Origin: Nannocystis pusilla
Lineage (GTDB): Bacteria > Myxococcota_A > Polyangia > Nannocystales > Nannocystaceae
Length of the DNA: 64,000 nt
Assembly (NCBI RefSeq): GCF_026626665.1
Contig: NZ_JAPNKE010000002.1
Location: 7,417,168 to 7,481,167 of the forward strand
Direction: 5' to 3'
Positions 27,844 to 36,159 of the stretch are shown here, one piece after another; positions within the stretch are counted from its first letter, which is position 1, and each line of letters begins with the position of its first letter. The notes under the pieces are model-generated. The model worked only from the letters and a program-made list of their open reading frames with translations. It did not search any database and had not been told where the DNA came from. Position numbers and translations under genes: made by a program.

Positions 27844-29553
27844 TCAGCGGTCCGGGCCGGCCGGCCCGCGGGTCTTCGCCCACGTCACCACCGCCCCGGC
27901 GTCGGCGAACGGCTGCAGCACCACGCGGGCCAGCCCCCGAGCAGCGGCTCGCGGGCGACCGCCGCCGCCAGCGGCGGGCTATGGCCGTAGTAGAAGCGGA
28001 TCAGGTCCACCCCCGTCGCCGACTCTTTTAAAGAAGTCGCGGAAGGCTCGCAGGGCTGCCACCTGGGCCGTCCAGGAAGCTCCGTAAGCCGCGGTGGCGA
28101 GGAAGCAGAAGCCCTCGACCGTCTGGAACCGCTGCGGCTCGGTCGTGAAGCCGAGCGACGCCAACGCGCTGCGCTGCGCGCAGCCGTCGGTGTAGACCAC
28201 CCCGAACTGATACGTGTAGTCGCCCCACAGCTCGCGCACCGTCACGGTGCTGCGCTGGCCCGGCGGCGCCAGCGAATCGAGGGCCACGGGGATCTCCTGG
28301 GCCGAGCCGAGCATGTCCGGCGTGAGCGGCTGGTCGCCGGAGATCTGGTACACCCGCACGTCGGCCAGTTCGAACGCCGTGTCGCCCTGCGCGGGATTTC
28401 AAAGCTCAGCTCGACCTCGTCGAAGGCCACCGACCGCGCCGCCAGGCCCGTCACCGGCGCCAGCACCCGCGGCGCGCAGTGGTGCCCCCAGCCGTCGCCC
28501 GGGTCGGGGTCGTGACCGTCGCCGTACGAAAACACGCCCCAGCGGAACGTATCGCCGTTGAGCGTCACCACCCGCAGCCGATCGGCGCCGCTGCCGTCGG
28601 ACTCGCTGATCGTACCGTCCGGCGGGTGCAGCGTGCCTGTGGCGCCGTCCCAGTCGCCGTAGCCGGCGTACTCGGCGCTGCCGTGGAACCCGCGCCGCAG
28701 CGGGTCGAACTCGACGCGGTACACCACCGACGGCTGGCCGAGGTACTCGATGCCGTAGCGAGCCAGCCGCGGGTCGACGAAGTGATCGGTCTCGCGGTCG
28801 AAGTCCCAGTGGCTGTTCTCGTCGTGCTCGCGGTTGATCTCGACGAACGCGGTCAACGGGCCGTGCGCCAGCACCTCCGGGCTCAGCACCATCACCACGA
28901 ACTCGGGCGCCTCGCCGCTCGGCGTCGCCGCGGTCACGGCGTCGAGGTCGTTGAGCGCCGCGAACACACCCACGTCCTCCGAGTCGAGGTCGTCGCGGTG
29001 GAGCAGGTCGTTGCGCGGCGGATACACGCTGGTCGTCCCCGTCGCCGCGAACGCCCCCTTGTCCGTTTTAAAAGACTTGGGCGACGGGCAGGTCTTGGTG
29101 TCGACCGCGACCGTCTCCTGCTCCCACTCCTCGAGCGGGCGGCAGAAGTAGTTCTCGGCGCTGCTGGTGTTCTCGTGCCAGCCGAGCGAGTCCTGGTCGG
29201 GGTCGTCGTAGAACACGATGCGCGGGTAGGTCTTGCCGCGCCGGTGGGCCCAGACCGGCAGCACCGAGACGCGCGGACCGTACGGCGCGCGCCAGCTCGA
29301 CAAGAAATTCCAGTGGCCCGGCCGGTTGGCGATCCCCAACTTCCCCGTGGCCTGGGTGACCAGCACGTCGGCCACGTGCCGGCCCGCCTGGTCTTCGAGC
29401 CAGATCGCCATCTGCGCCTCGGGCACCGGCTGGAAGTGGAACTCGACCCGCACCGGCGCCGCCGCGCGCGTCCCCGGCCGTCAGCACGGCCGCCGCGGCC
29501 AGGGCTCGCACGGGCACGCGCACGGACCTCGAGCATGACACCGCGCCAGCCAT
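27844..29553 (-). CDS. Secreted protein with C-terminal CFI-box domain (several frame slips)
   Basis: Reconstructed across slips near 29470, 28395, 28018 and 27935. The ATG at 29553 gives a signal-peptide-like start (VRVPVRALAAAAVLTAG). The body of about 400 residues has an N-terminal beta-rich part (VEFHFQPVPEAQMAIWLEDQ, WNFLSSWRAPYGPRVSVLPV). The C-terminus is a CFI-box domain: FCFLATAAYGASW, LRAFRD, FYYGHSPPLAAAVA, then a hydrophobic stretch ending PAGPDR. CFI-box-CTERM is a predicted protein-sorting signal, so this is likely a surface-exposed protein. Two TTTTAAA palindromes lie inside the coding sequence (29061 and 28020), the second splitting the CFI box. Function otherwise unknown. Confidence 0.65.
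28020..28039. repeat. Palindrome inside the CFI-box coding region
   Basis: CGACT ... AGTCG arms around TTTTAAA, a 20 bp near-perfect hairpin. It falls between LRAFRD and DLIRFYYGHSP, where family members have a short variable loop, and coincides with a frame slip. Confidence 0.55.
29061..29076. repeat. Palindrome GTCCGTTTTAAAAGAC inside coding sequence
   Basis: Second TTTTAAAA-centred hairpin in the CFI-box gene, encoding part of PSPKSFKTDKG. Confidence 0.5.
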
Positions 29554-29696
29554 GAGCCGCGCGCCGCCCACGCCCGGGCGTGTCCCGCGAGGGAAGGCGC
29601 GACCGGCCCGACGTGACGGATCCGCGCCCCCGCCTGCGCGGCGCCCGTCCTCTCGAACAGTCATTTTCGAAGTCGGGCGGCCCCGGCCATTGCTAT

Positions 29697-29712
29697 CTGT
29701 CCTTTCAGACAG
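29697..29712. repeat. Palindrome CTGTCCTTTCAGACAG
   Basis: Member of the interspersed hairpin family in the 210 bp gap between the CFI-box gene and the small coiled-coil gene; about 50 bp beyond the stop of the latter, so it may serve as its terminator. Confidence 0.5.
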
Positions 29713-29763
29713 CTCGAGCCGGACGCTGCACCGGCTGGCCTCTCGCGCGTCGCGCCTTCCGGG

Positions 29764-30003
29764 CTACTGCTCGAGCTCGAGGGCGACCCCGACCTTCTGG
29801 CCCCCCGCACGAGCCTCCGGCTCGGGGCTGGGCGTCGAGCTACCCGGCTCGAGGACCGTCAATCCGCCTTGCTGCGCCCCCGCGGCCGGGGACTCGGAGC
29901 GCTCGACGGCCTTTCGGATGGCGGCGAGATCGGCCGCGATCTGCTGAAGAAGCTTGGTCTGCTGATCGAGCGCAGCGGCGATGAACTGAGATTCGTTGCT
30001 CAT
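29764..30003 (-). CDS. Small coiled-coil protein
   Basis: 79 residues from the ATG at 30003 (MSNESQFIAAALDQQTKLLQ). Residues 5-38 form an amphipathic helix (QQIAADLAAIRKAVE), followed by a low-complexity Pro/Glu/Gly tail. No domain is recognised. It lies alone between the CFI-box gene and the hairpin array. Real coding is plausible from the heptad pattern but not certain. Confidence 0.5.
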   Translation of the reverse strand: MSNESQFIAAALDQQTKLLQQIAADLAAIRKAVERSESPAAGAQQGGLTVLEPGSSTPSPEPEARAGGQKVGVALELEQ

Positions 30004-30059
30004 GGACCCGTTAGCACACCATGTTCCGCGCGGTCGGGCAACTCGCTCGTCCGACGTCT

Positions 30060-30690
30060 CGAAGCGGACTCGGCCGTGGCGACGGGCGAACACATCGTCG
30101 GCGAAGCGATCGTCAGCGCCCCGAGCCAGATACATCACCTGTCTTTCCGGACAGCATCAGCTCGCCTGGGAGCCCGGACTCGGTCGTACGGGCGCGCAAA
30201 TGCGTCGTCGGCGAAGCCATCGACAGCGCCTCGAGTCCGACGCGTTACCTGTCTTTTAAGACAGAGTCAGCACATCTGGGAGCCCGCACTCGGTCGTACG
30301 GACGCGCGAACGCGTCGGCGAAGCCATCGACAGCGCCCCGAGTTCGACGCGTCACCTGCCTCTCTAAACAGCCTCAGCTTGGTGGGAGCCCGGACTCGGT
30401 CGTACGCGCGAACGCTTCGTCGGCAGGGAGATCGACAGCGCCCGAGTTCGACGCGTCACCTGTCTCTTCGGACATCCTCAGCTTGCCTGGGAGCCCGGAC
30501 TCGGTCGTACGCGCGAACGCTTCGTCGGCAGGGCGATCGACAGCGCCCCGGGTCCGACGCGTCACCTGTCTCTTACGACAGTATAAACTCCCCTTGAGCC
30601 CGCACTCGGTCGCACGGACGCGCGAACGCGGCGTCGGCGAAGCCATCGACGCGCCCCGCGCCCGACGCGTCACCTGTCTCTTCAGACAGC
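30060..30690. repeat. Tandem array of six units (about 100-112 bp), each carrying a hairpin
   Basis: Each unit contains GAGCCCGGACTCGGTCGTAC, a GCGCGAACGC(G/T)TCGTCGGC block, ATCGACAGCGCCCCGAG, TCGACGCGTCACCTGTC and a hairpin. Hairpins are at 30139 (loop TTTCCG), 30249 (TTTTAA), 30356, 30460, 30566 and 30674, all of form CTGTC-N6-GACAG or a near variant. Loops and the GACAG arm vary, while the flanks stay similar. The array ends 2 bp before the stop codon of the nitroreductase gene. Confidence 0.85.
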
Positions 30691-30691
30691 C

Positions 30692-31653
30692 TCAACTCGG
30701 CCGCTGCGTCAGCAGCACTTCGGACAGCGGCCGGCGCGGCGTCGGCGGGCTGTCGGCGGCGCCGCCGAGGCGAGCCAGGGCTTGCGCGTGGCCGGTCGCG
30801 CCGACCAGGCTCGCCAGCTGCTTGCGGCCGGCGGCTTCCGTCAGGGGCAGGTGGAGGAAGCTGCCCCACGCGTGGTCGACCCGCGCGCGCAGGAGCACGC
30901 GCATGAGCGCCTGGCCGGCGCGCAGCCACTCGGCAGGCTCGTCGGCGGCGGTGGTCACGACCACGAAGGCCGGCGCCCCGTCGGCGATCGCCGGGCCGCG
31001 GGCCTCCGCCCCGTCGGGCCCCTCGAAGCTGACCCCCGCCTCACCGGCGGCCGCGCGAGCCGCCGCGCGGACGGGCGGCTCGCCGGCGATGGCCGCCTCG
31101 ACGGCCGCGCCGATGGCTTGCTTTCGGGCCATGTCCTCGACGACATGTAACTCCGCACCTGTCCCATCGACCATGGCCCCGAGGCGCTTCGACAGCGCCC
31201 GCGACAGCGGCCCGTGGGCCATCACCGCGCGGAACGTCCGCCGCTTCGGCGCGGCCTGGTACAGCCACTGCTCCTCGGGCAGCGGGCTGGCGCGGCCGCC
31301 CACGGCCACGCGCGCGAGCAGGTCCGGGTGACCGCCGGGCAGCAGCGCCGTCTGCTCGGCCAGCCCGAGCGCGCGCAGGGCCACGCGCAGCGCCCCCAGC
31401 CCCGCGCCGCAGGCCAGCGCCGTCGCCTGGCCGTCAGGGTCGGCGCCGGCCGAGGTGCGGGCCGGATCGCGGTACAGCTCGATCACCTCGCCGCCGGCGA
31501 ACCACCGCCACGGCTGGCAGTTGCCCGGCGACGGGGCGGTCAGCGCCGTGTGCAGCGCGAGCTCGATGCGCGCGCGCGGCCCGCCTCGGGCGCCAGGGCC
31601 GAGCCGGCGAGGGTCCACGGGTCGGCGTCGCGATCGAGGTCGGGCAGTTGCAT
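30692..31653 (-). CDS. Nitroreductase-family FMN oxidoreductase (Acg/Rv1355c-like), frame slip
   Basis: About 320 residues. ATG at 31653 (MQLPDLDRDADPWTLAGSAL) overlaps the upstream stop as ATGA, so translation is coupled. After a slip near 31590 it reads ARIELALHTALTAPSPGNCQ, PWRWFAGG, the FMN-site motif; then ALACGAGLGALRVALRALGL, APKRRTFRAVMAHGPLS, and a C-terminal half with VDHAWGSFLHLPLTE. This matches two-domain nitroreductases of the Acg type, in which the second half is a degenerate domain. The substrate is not known. It is the last gene of an operon with a DUF6909-like gene and a class V aminotransferase. Confidence 0.75.
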
Positions 31654-33386
31654 CACGTACTCTCCTCTTCCGCGCGCAGGCGCGCGATCTCGGCGGCGAA
31701 GATCCGGCGCACGATCGCGGTGGCGCACGCGGAGGTGCTCTCGACCCCGAAGTACGACAGGCTCTTCGACAGCAGGCTCTGGCGCCGCGAGTACGGCGTG
31801 TCGGACGCGTAGTGCAGAACCCCGACGTCGAAGCCCACCGAGTTGGAGAGGTGGACGATCTCGTCGTTCGGGTGGCGCTGCGGGTTGCACAGCTCGTACA
31901 CCGCCGACAGGTACGGCCCGGCCTCCATCTCGAGCACCGTGTAGCCCTCGCGGTAGAACACGCTCATGTACTCGCGGTTCTGCAAGAAAGCGCCGCGGAC
32001 GGTCAGCGCCTTTTGATTGTCGAGCACGGTGCCGACGCGGATGTACGGCTGCACGTCGGCGGCGACGAAGCTGTTGCGGAACAGGTAGGTGTTGCGCGAG
32101 TGCTCGTCCTGGACGACCGACGAGATCATCACGTCGCCGACGCGGCCGTTGAGGGTCGCCGCCTTGCCCATCACGTAGACGCCGCGGATCTCGTTGGAGC
32201 CCTGGCCGGCGCGCGACAGGTGGTGGTACGCCGCCATGCCGAGCGGGTAGTCGATGTTGAGGATCACCGCGTCGCTGCGGGCCAGCAGGTGCAGGTCGGG
32301 CACGCGCACGCGCGGGTCGAGGCGCTCGGGCCGGACCTGCGAGAGGTCGAAGATCTGGGCGTTGACGTCGATCTTGCCCGGCACGTCGATCGAGGTGATG
32401 CCGGCCTCGGCCTCGAACTCCTGGACCTCGGCCAGACGGGACGGATCCTGGTGGAGGAACGCGCGCAGCAGGTAGTAGCTGAGGTTGTTGACCTCGGCCT
32501 CGTCGCCGCCCTCGAGCGCGCGGCTGAAGTGGCGCGCCAGGTCCTCGGGGTTGCGGCGGCGGGCGAAGTCGAGGATCGCCTCGCGGTGCTGGCGGGCGTA
32601 GCCGCCGACGAGGTTGAGCAGCGAGTGCGTGTTCGACGAGACGAAGTAGATCGGCGGGCGCCGCGGCTTGCGCTCGCGGACGAGGCTCGGCTCGATGCCC
32701 GACCACCAGCGCTGGACCGAGCGCTGGTACTGCGAGTAGGAGCCCGTCAGCACCCGCATCGACAGGTCGCACGGGCTCTGGGCGATCGTCCGCAGGGCCG
32801 CGAACCAGCCGGAGTCGAGCGCGGCGATCAGAGTGCGCACGCCGTCGGGGTCGAGGTCGAGCACGCGCGCGAGCTCGGCGTGGTCGACCTCCTCGGCGGT
32901 GAGCGCGTCGTCCTCGCGCAGGCGCCGGCCGAGCTCCGCGTTGCCGAGCAGGACGTGCATCTGGTTCCACACGATCTGGTAGGTCGTGACGATCGGGACC
33001 AGGTCGTCGATGTCGCTGGTGCTCGAGATGAACGCGCACAGCGTCCGCGCCCCGTCGAAGCGCAGCGGCCGGCGGCGCCCGCGGGTCTGGACCCGCTGCC
33101 ACGCGCTGACGTCGAAGCCGTTGGCCTCGAAGGTCTCGTGCGACTGGCCGAGCACGATCTTCTGCACCTGCGGCATGCAGGCCGGCAGGCGCGCGGCGCT
33201 GTAGGCGAACGCGGCCACGTCGGGCACGCCCGTGCGCGCCCCCGGGTGCAGGCTCGAGTCGCTGAACGCGTGCGCCTCCTCGAACGCGCGCACCCACACC
33301 TCGCCGGAGCTGCGCAGCAGCGAGTAATAGGTGCGGATGTAGAGGTCGATCTCGTCGCTGGTGGTGCGGGGCCGCTGGCGGTCCAT
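31653..33386 (-). CDS. DUF6909-like protein with nucleoside-phosphorylase-like C-terminal part
   Basis: 577 residues from the ATG at 33386, 13 bp after the aminotransferase stop. Large soluble protein of unknown function. The N-terminal half is helical (EIDLYIRTYYSLLRSSGEVW, LVPIVTTYQIVWNQMHVLLG, SYSQYQRSVQRWWSGIEPSL). The C-terminal half (from about 350) has VILNIDYPLGMAAYHHL, GVYVMGKAATLNGRVGDVMI and GYTVLEMEAGPYLSAVYEL, which recall phosphorylase substrate loops (MEAGP near the nucleoside site). Family assignment rests on memory of DUF6909 and should be verified. ATGA overlap with the nitroreductase indicates a joint function. Confidence 0.7.
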   Translation of the reverse strand: MDRQRPRTTSDEIDLYIRTYYSLLRSSGEVWVRAFEEAHAFSDSSLHPGARTGVPDVAAFAYSAARLPACMPQVQKIVLGQSHETFEANGFDVSAWQRVQTRGRRRPLRFDGARTLCAFISSTSDIDDLVPIVTTYQIVWNQMHVLLGNAELGRRLREDDALTAEEVDHAELARVLDLDPDGVRTLIAALDSGWFAALRTIAQSPCDLSMRVLTGSYSQYQRSVQRWWSGIEPSLVRERKPRRPPIYFVSSNTHSLLNLVGGYARQHREAILDFARRRNPEDLARHFSRALEGGDEAEVNNLSYYLLRAFLHQDPSRLAEVQEFEAEAGITSIDVPGKIDVNAQIFDLSQVRPERLDPRVRVPDLHLLARSDAVILNIDYPLGMAAYHHLSRAGQGSNEIRGVYVMGKAATLNGRVGDVMISSVVQDEHSRNTYLFRNSFVAADVQPYIRVGTVLDNQKALTVRGAFLQNREYMSVFYREGYTVLEMEAGPYLSAVYELCNPQRHPNDEIVHLSNSVGFDVGVLHYASDTPYSRRQSLLSKSLSYFGVESTSACATAIVRRIFAAEIARLRAEEEST

Positions 33387-33399
33387 GGCTCGAACGTCC

Positions 33400-34602
33400 T
33401 TATCCGTGGCCGAGCGCGTCGTCGACGGCGTCGAGCACGAACGGCACCTCGTCGGGGTGGTTGGGCCAGTGCGGCGAGAACCGCAGCAGGCCGTCGGGGG
33501 TGGAGCAGGCGACGCCGCGCTCGGCGAGCTCGCGCTGGAAGCCGAGCACGTCGCCGGGGTTCGGCGGCAGGACGCTGAGGATGCACGAGCGGGCCTCAGG
33601 GTCGCGTGAGCGCAGGCTGACGAAGCCGCGGGCGATGAGGCCCGCCTCGAGCAGGTCGAGGTAGGCCTGCACGTGGGTCCACACCGCCCCCGGCCCGAGC
33701 TGGGCGATGAGGCCGATCGCGGCCGCGAGCGCGGCGCAGCCGAGGGTGTTGCCGGCGCCGCCCTCGATGAAGTCGGCGGAGCGGCGGATCGGGCGGTCGT
33801 AGCGCAAGTGACCTGACCCTTCGAGCAGGAACCGAAGGCCATCCTCGTGGCTCAGCCAGCCGGCCACGCGCGGGCGCAGCTCGGCCAGCCGCTCGGGGCG
33901 GACGTAGAGGAAGCCGAGGCCCTCGCAGCCCATGAGCCACTTGTGACCGCCGGTGCTGAGGTAGTCGATGCCGGCCTCGCGGACGTCGAGCGGCACGGCG
34001 CCGACGGCCTGGATGCCGTCGACGAACAGCTCGGCGCCGACGGCGTGACAGGCGTCGGCCATGGCCGCGAGCGGCATGCGCAGGCCGCTCTGGAACTGCA
34101 CCGCCGACACGGCGACCAGGCGGACGCCGCCGGCGGCGAGGGCGACCTGCAGGGCGGCGAGGCCGTCGGCCGGCGAACGAGCGAAGTCGGCGAGCGGCAG
34201 CATCTCGACCGACAGATCGAACAGCTCCGCCGCCTGCTGCCACGGGGTGACGTTGGCCGGGAACTCGCCCTGGAACAGCAGCACGCGCTCACCTGGCCTC
34301 CAGGACAGGCACAGAGCGACATCCGTGACGCCGCGGGTGGTGTTGTTGATCAGCGCGATGTCGGCCGCCTCGGCGCCGATGAGCCCGGCGATCGCCGCGC
34401 GCAGGCGGGCGCGTTGCTGGATCCACAACGGGATGGCGCCCGCGGCTCGACGGGCGTAGTCGGCCGCCACCGCTGCGATGGCGGCCTGCACCGGCGCCGA
34501 CCACGGCGACACCGCGGCGTGGTTGAGGTACGCCCGCGGCTGCAGGTCGGGGAACAGGCTGCGGTCGCCGAGGCGCGCGGTGGGCAGGTCAGGGGTCGTC
34601 AA
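33400..34602 (-). CDS. Class V PLP-dependent aminotransferase (cysteine-desulfurase-like)
   Basis: 400 residues if TTG 34602 is the start; no ATG fits, and the frame is open further up. RAYLNHAAVSPWSAPVQAAI is the N-terminal signature. ALINNTTRGVTDVALCLSWR, VSAVQFQSGLRMPLAAMADA, LFVDGIQAVGAVPLDVREAG and YLSTGGHKWLMGCEGLGFLY follow, the latter with the PLP-binding Lys. ADFIEGGAGNTLGCAALAAA is the usual phosphate-binding stretch. The short catalytic-Cys loop of true cysteine desulfurases is not evident, so this may be a selenocysteine-lyase-like or isopenicillin-epimerase-like enzyme. First gene of the aminotransferase / DUF6909-like / nitroreductase operon. Confidence 0.85.
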   Translation of the reverse strand: MTTPDLPTARLGDRSLFPDLQPRAYLNHAAVSPWSAPVQAAIAAVAADYARRAAGAIPLWIQQRARLRAAIAGLIGAEAADIALINNTTRGVTDVALCLSWRPGERVLLFQGEFPANVTPWQQAAELFDLSVEMLPLADFARSPADGLAALQVALAAGGVRLVAVSAVQFQSGLRMPLAAMADACHAVGAELFVDGIQAVGAVPLDVREAGIDYLSTGGHKWLMGCEGLGFLYVRPERLAELRPRVAGWLSHEDGLRFLLEGSGHLRYDRPIRRSADFIEGGAGNTLGCAALAAAIGLIAQLGPGAVWTHVQAYLDLLEAGLIARGFVSLRSRDPEARSCILSVLPPNPGDVLGFQRELAERGVACSTPDGLLRFSPHWPNHPDEVPFVLDAVDDALGHG

Positions 34603-34772
34603 GGGCCGCGTGACGGTACCAGACGCCCGCGGCCGTGGCGACCCCGGGGCGCCTCCGGGCGCGCGGTCTCGACTAGACTCGAAAGACAGGTCGAAGCGGC
34701 GCCGGCTCCGGGGCTCGCGCGGGCGCCCGGACGAGCGTCGACGCCCGCCTGGGGCCGCGCGGGCCCGGCCCG

Positions 34773-35561
34773 TCAGTGCCAGTGCTTGCCCTTGCCCTTG
34801 TGCTTGTGCTTGTGGTGCTTGTGGTGGTGCTTGCAGTGGCCGGGCGGCCAGCAGTCGTCGTGGTGGACGTCGATGACGATCGACGGCGCGTCCCACACGA
34901 CCACGCCGACGTAGACCGGGCGCGGCGCGTACAGCCAGCCGTAGAAGCCGACCCCGCCGGTGACGACCACCACGTCGTTCTTGACCACGATCGGCACGTT
35001 GTAGTCGTACACGATCGTGTCGTAGCCGACGACGACCGGCGCGTAGGTGGCCTTGACGATCAGGACGTTGGTGGTCTTGTCGGCCGTGAAGTTGACGTAG
35101 CCGACGACCACGAAGTTGTCCTTCTCCTTCTTGCTCGACGGGAACACGTGCAGCTCGAAGACGATCGTGTCGCCCTGCTTGACCTCGACGATCTGGATCT
35201 TGTCGAGCTTGCCGTCGCCGTCGATGTCGATGCTGTGCAGCTTCTCTTTCGGGTTGTTGAGCTTCTTCTCGAGCGCGTTGGCGTCCTTGACCTTGCCCTT
35301 CTTGATCAAGTACGTGACGGTCTCGAGGTCGAGGGCCTCGGGCTTGAGCTCGACCTTGACGTCGACGTCGGCCACGACCTTCGTGTCGCCGTCCTTGGTC
35401 TCGACGACGGTGGCCACCACGGCGTCGCCGCCGGCCTCGGCCTTGACCGCCACGTCGGCCTCGGCCTCGGCCTCGGCGGCGGCGCGCTGGTTGGCGATGA
35501 TGGCGGCGTCGCAGCCGGCGAGGGCGAGGAGGAGCGAGAGGGACAGGATCGGTGATTTCAC
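34773..35561 (-). CDS. Lipoprotein with EF-hand-like loop and His/Lys-rich tail
   Basis: 262 residues from ATG 35561: MKSPILSLSLLLALAGCDAA is a lipoprotein signal with Cys at position 17. An Ala/Glu/Val-rich stretch of about 60 residues is followed by IDIDGDGKLDKIQI, which has EF-hand-like D-x-D-x-D-G spacing, and a Val/Tyr-rich beta region. The C-terminus ends in a short acidic-aromatic segment (VHHDDCWPPGHCK) and HHHKHHKHKHKGKGKHWH, a strong metal-binding tail. Suggested role: metal binding or handling at the envelope; this is inference. No neighbour supports a specific metal. Followed by a 170 bp gap to the aminotransferase. Confidence 0.75.
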   Translation of the reverse strand: MKSPILSLSLLLALAGCDAAIIANQRAAAEAEAEADVAVKAEAGGDAVVATVVETKDGDTKVVADVDVKVELKPEALDLETVTYLIKKGKVKDANALEKKLNNPKEKLHSIDIDGDGKLDKIQIVEVKQGDTIVFELHVFPSSKKEKDNFVVVGYVNFTADKTTNVLIVKATYAPVVVGYDTIVYDYNVPIVVKNDVVVVTGGVGFYGWLYAPRPVYVGVVVWDAPSIVIDVHHDDCWPPGHCKHHHKHHKHKHKGKGKHWH

Positions 35562-35758
35562 GGTCGACCTCGAAGGGGAGCATCCGCGCGTTGGACCGGC
35601 CCACGCGGCGTCGTTCCAGGACTATCGGACCCGGGCGCCCCCCGGGTCAAGCCCGCGCGGATTCCCCGCCCGTGGCCCCGCGGCCCCACGGTGCGACGAG
35701 GTCGGACAGCCGGCGACAGGCGCGGTCCCGGGCGCGCGATCGAAGTTCTGGTGTGGCC

Positions 35759-35806
35759 CTCAGGCCATGTCCTCGGGGCCAGGTACTTTCGGACATGCCC
35801 CGAAGC
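35759..35806. repeat. Interspersed palindromes at the 3' end of the small hypothetical gene
   Basis: GGCCATGTCCTCGGGGCC and a TTTCGGACATGCCCC half follow one another; both belong to the TGTCC/GGACA family and include the stop codon of the gene. Confidence 0.5.
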
Positions 35807-36080
35807 GCTGATCGAAGTCGGCCAGCAGGCCGGCGGCCGCGGCCGTGGGGTCGGGGCACGGGCCGACGCTGGCGCGGCCCAGCCACGGGGCCTCGGGGTG
35901 GCGGGCGGCCAGGGCGGCCGCCAGCGCGGCGACGTCGGCGGCGCCCGCGTAGTGGATCATCGCGCTCTTGCCTCGCGGGTAGCGGACGAGGCCCTCGCGC
36001 AGGCGGACCTGCAGCACGCCCGGCGCGGCGGGCAGGCGGTCCGCGGCCTCGGACAGCGGGTACCAGGGGCCGAACTTCAT
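35760..36080 (-). CDS. Small conserved hypothetical protein
   Basis: 106 residues from the ATG at 36080 (MKFGPWYPLSEAADRLPAAP). PGVLQVRLREGLVRYPRGKS and AMIHYAGAADVAALAAALAA suggest a compact alpha-beta fold; the layout P-G-V-x-x-[IV]-R ... [IV]-x-Y-x-G recalls GIY-YIG-like proteins, but the nuclease residues are not clear. The last 20 residues run into a repeat palindrome (GGCCATGTCC / GGACATGCC at 35764-35806), so the C-terminus may have been extended by it. Confidence 0.6.
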   Translation of the reverse strand: MKFGPWYPLSEAADRLPAAPGVLQVRLREGLVRYPRGKSAMIHYAGAADVAALAAALAARHPEAPWLGRASVGPCPDPTAAAAGLLADFDQRFGACPKVPGPEDMA

Positions 36081-36159
36081 CGCCCGCAGGATAGCGGACC
36101 GCGGCCGCGCCGGCGGGCGAGGACTTGCCGACCGGCGAGGCCCGGCCGTAGGGTGTGGC

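Noticed and set aside
30060..30690. CRISPR-like regular repeats
   Set aside because: Units are long, degenerate and contiguous; there are no unique spacers and no cas genes.
34687..34705. Promoter for the aminotransferase operon at GACTCGAAAGACAGGTC
   Set aside because: Fits a weak member of the interspersed palindrome family better than any promoter consensus.
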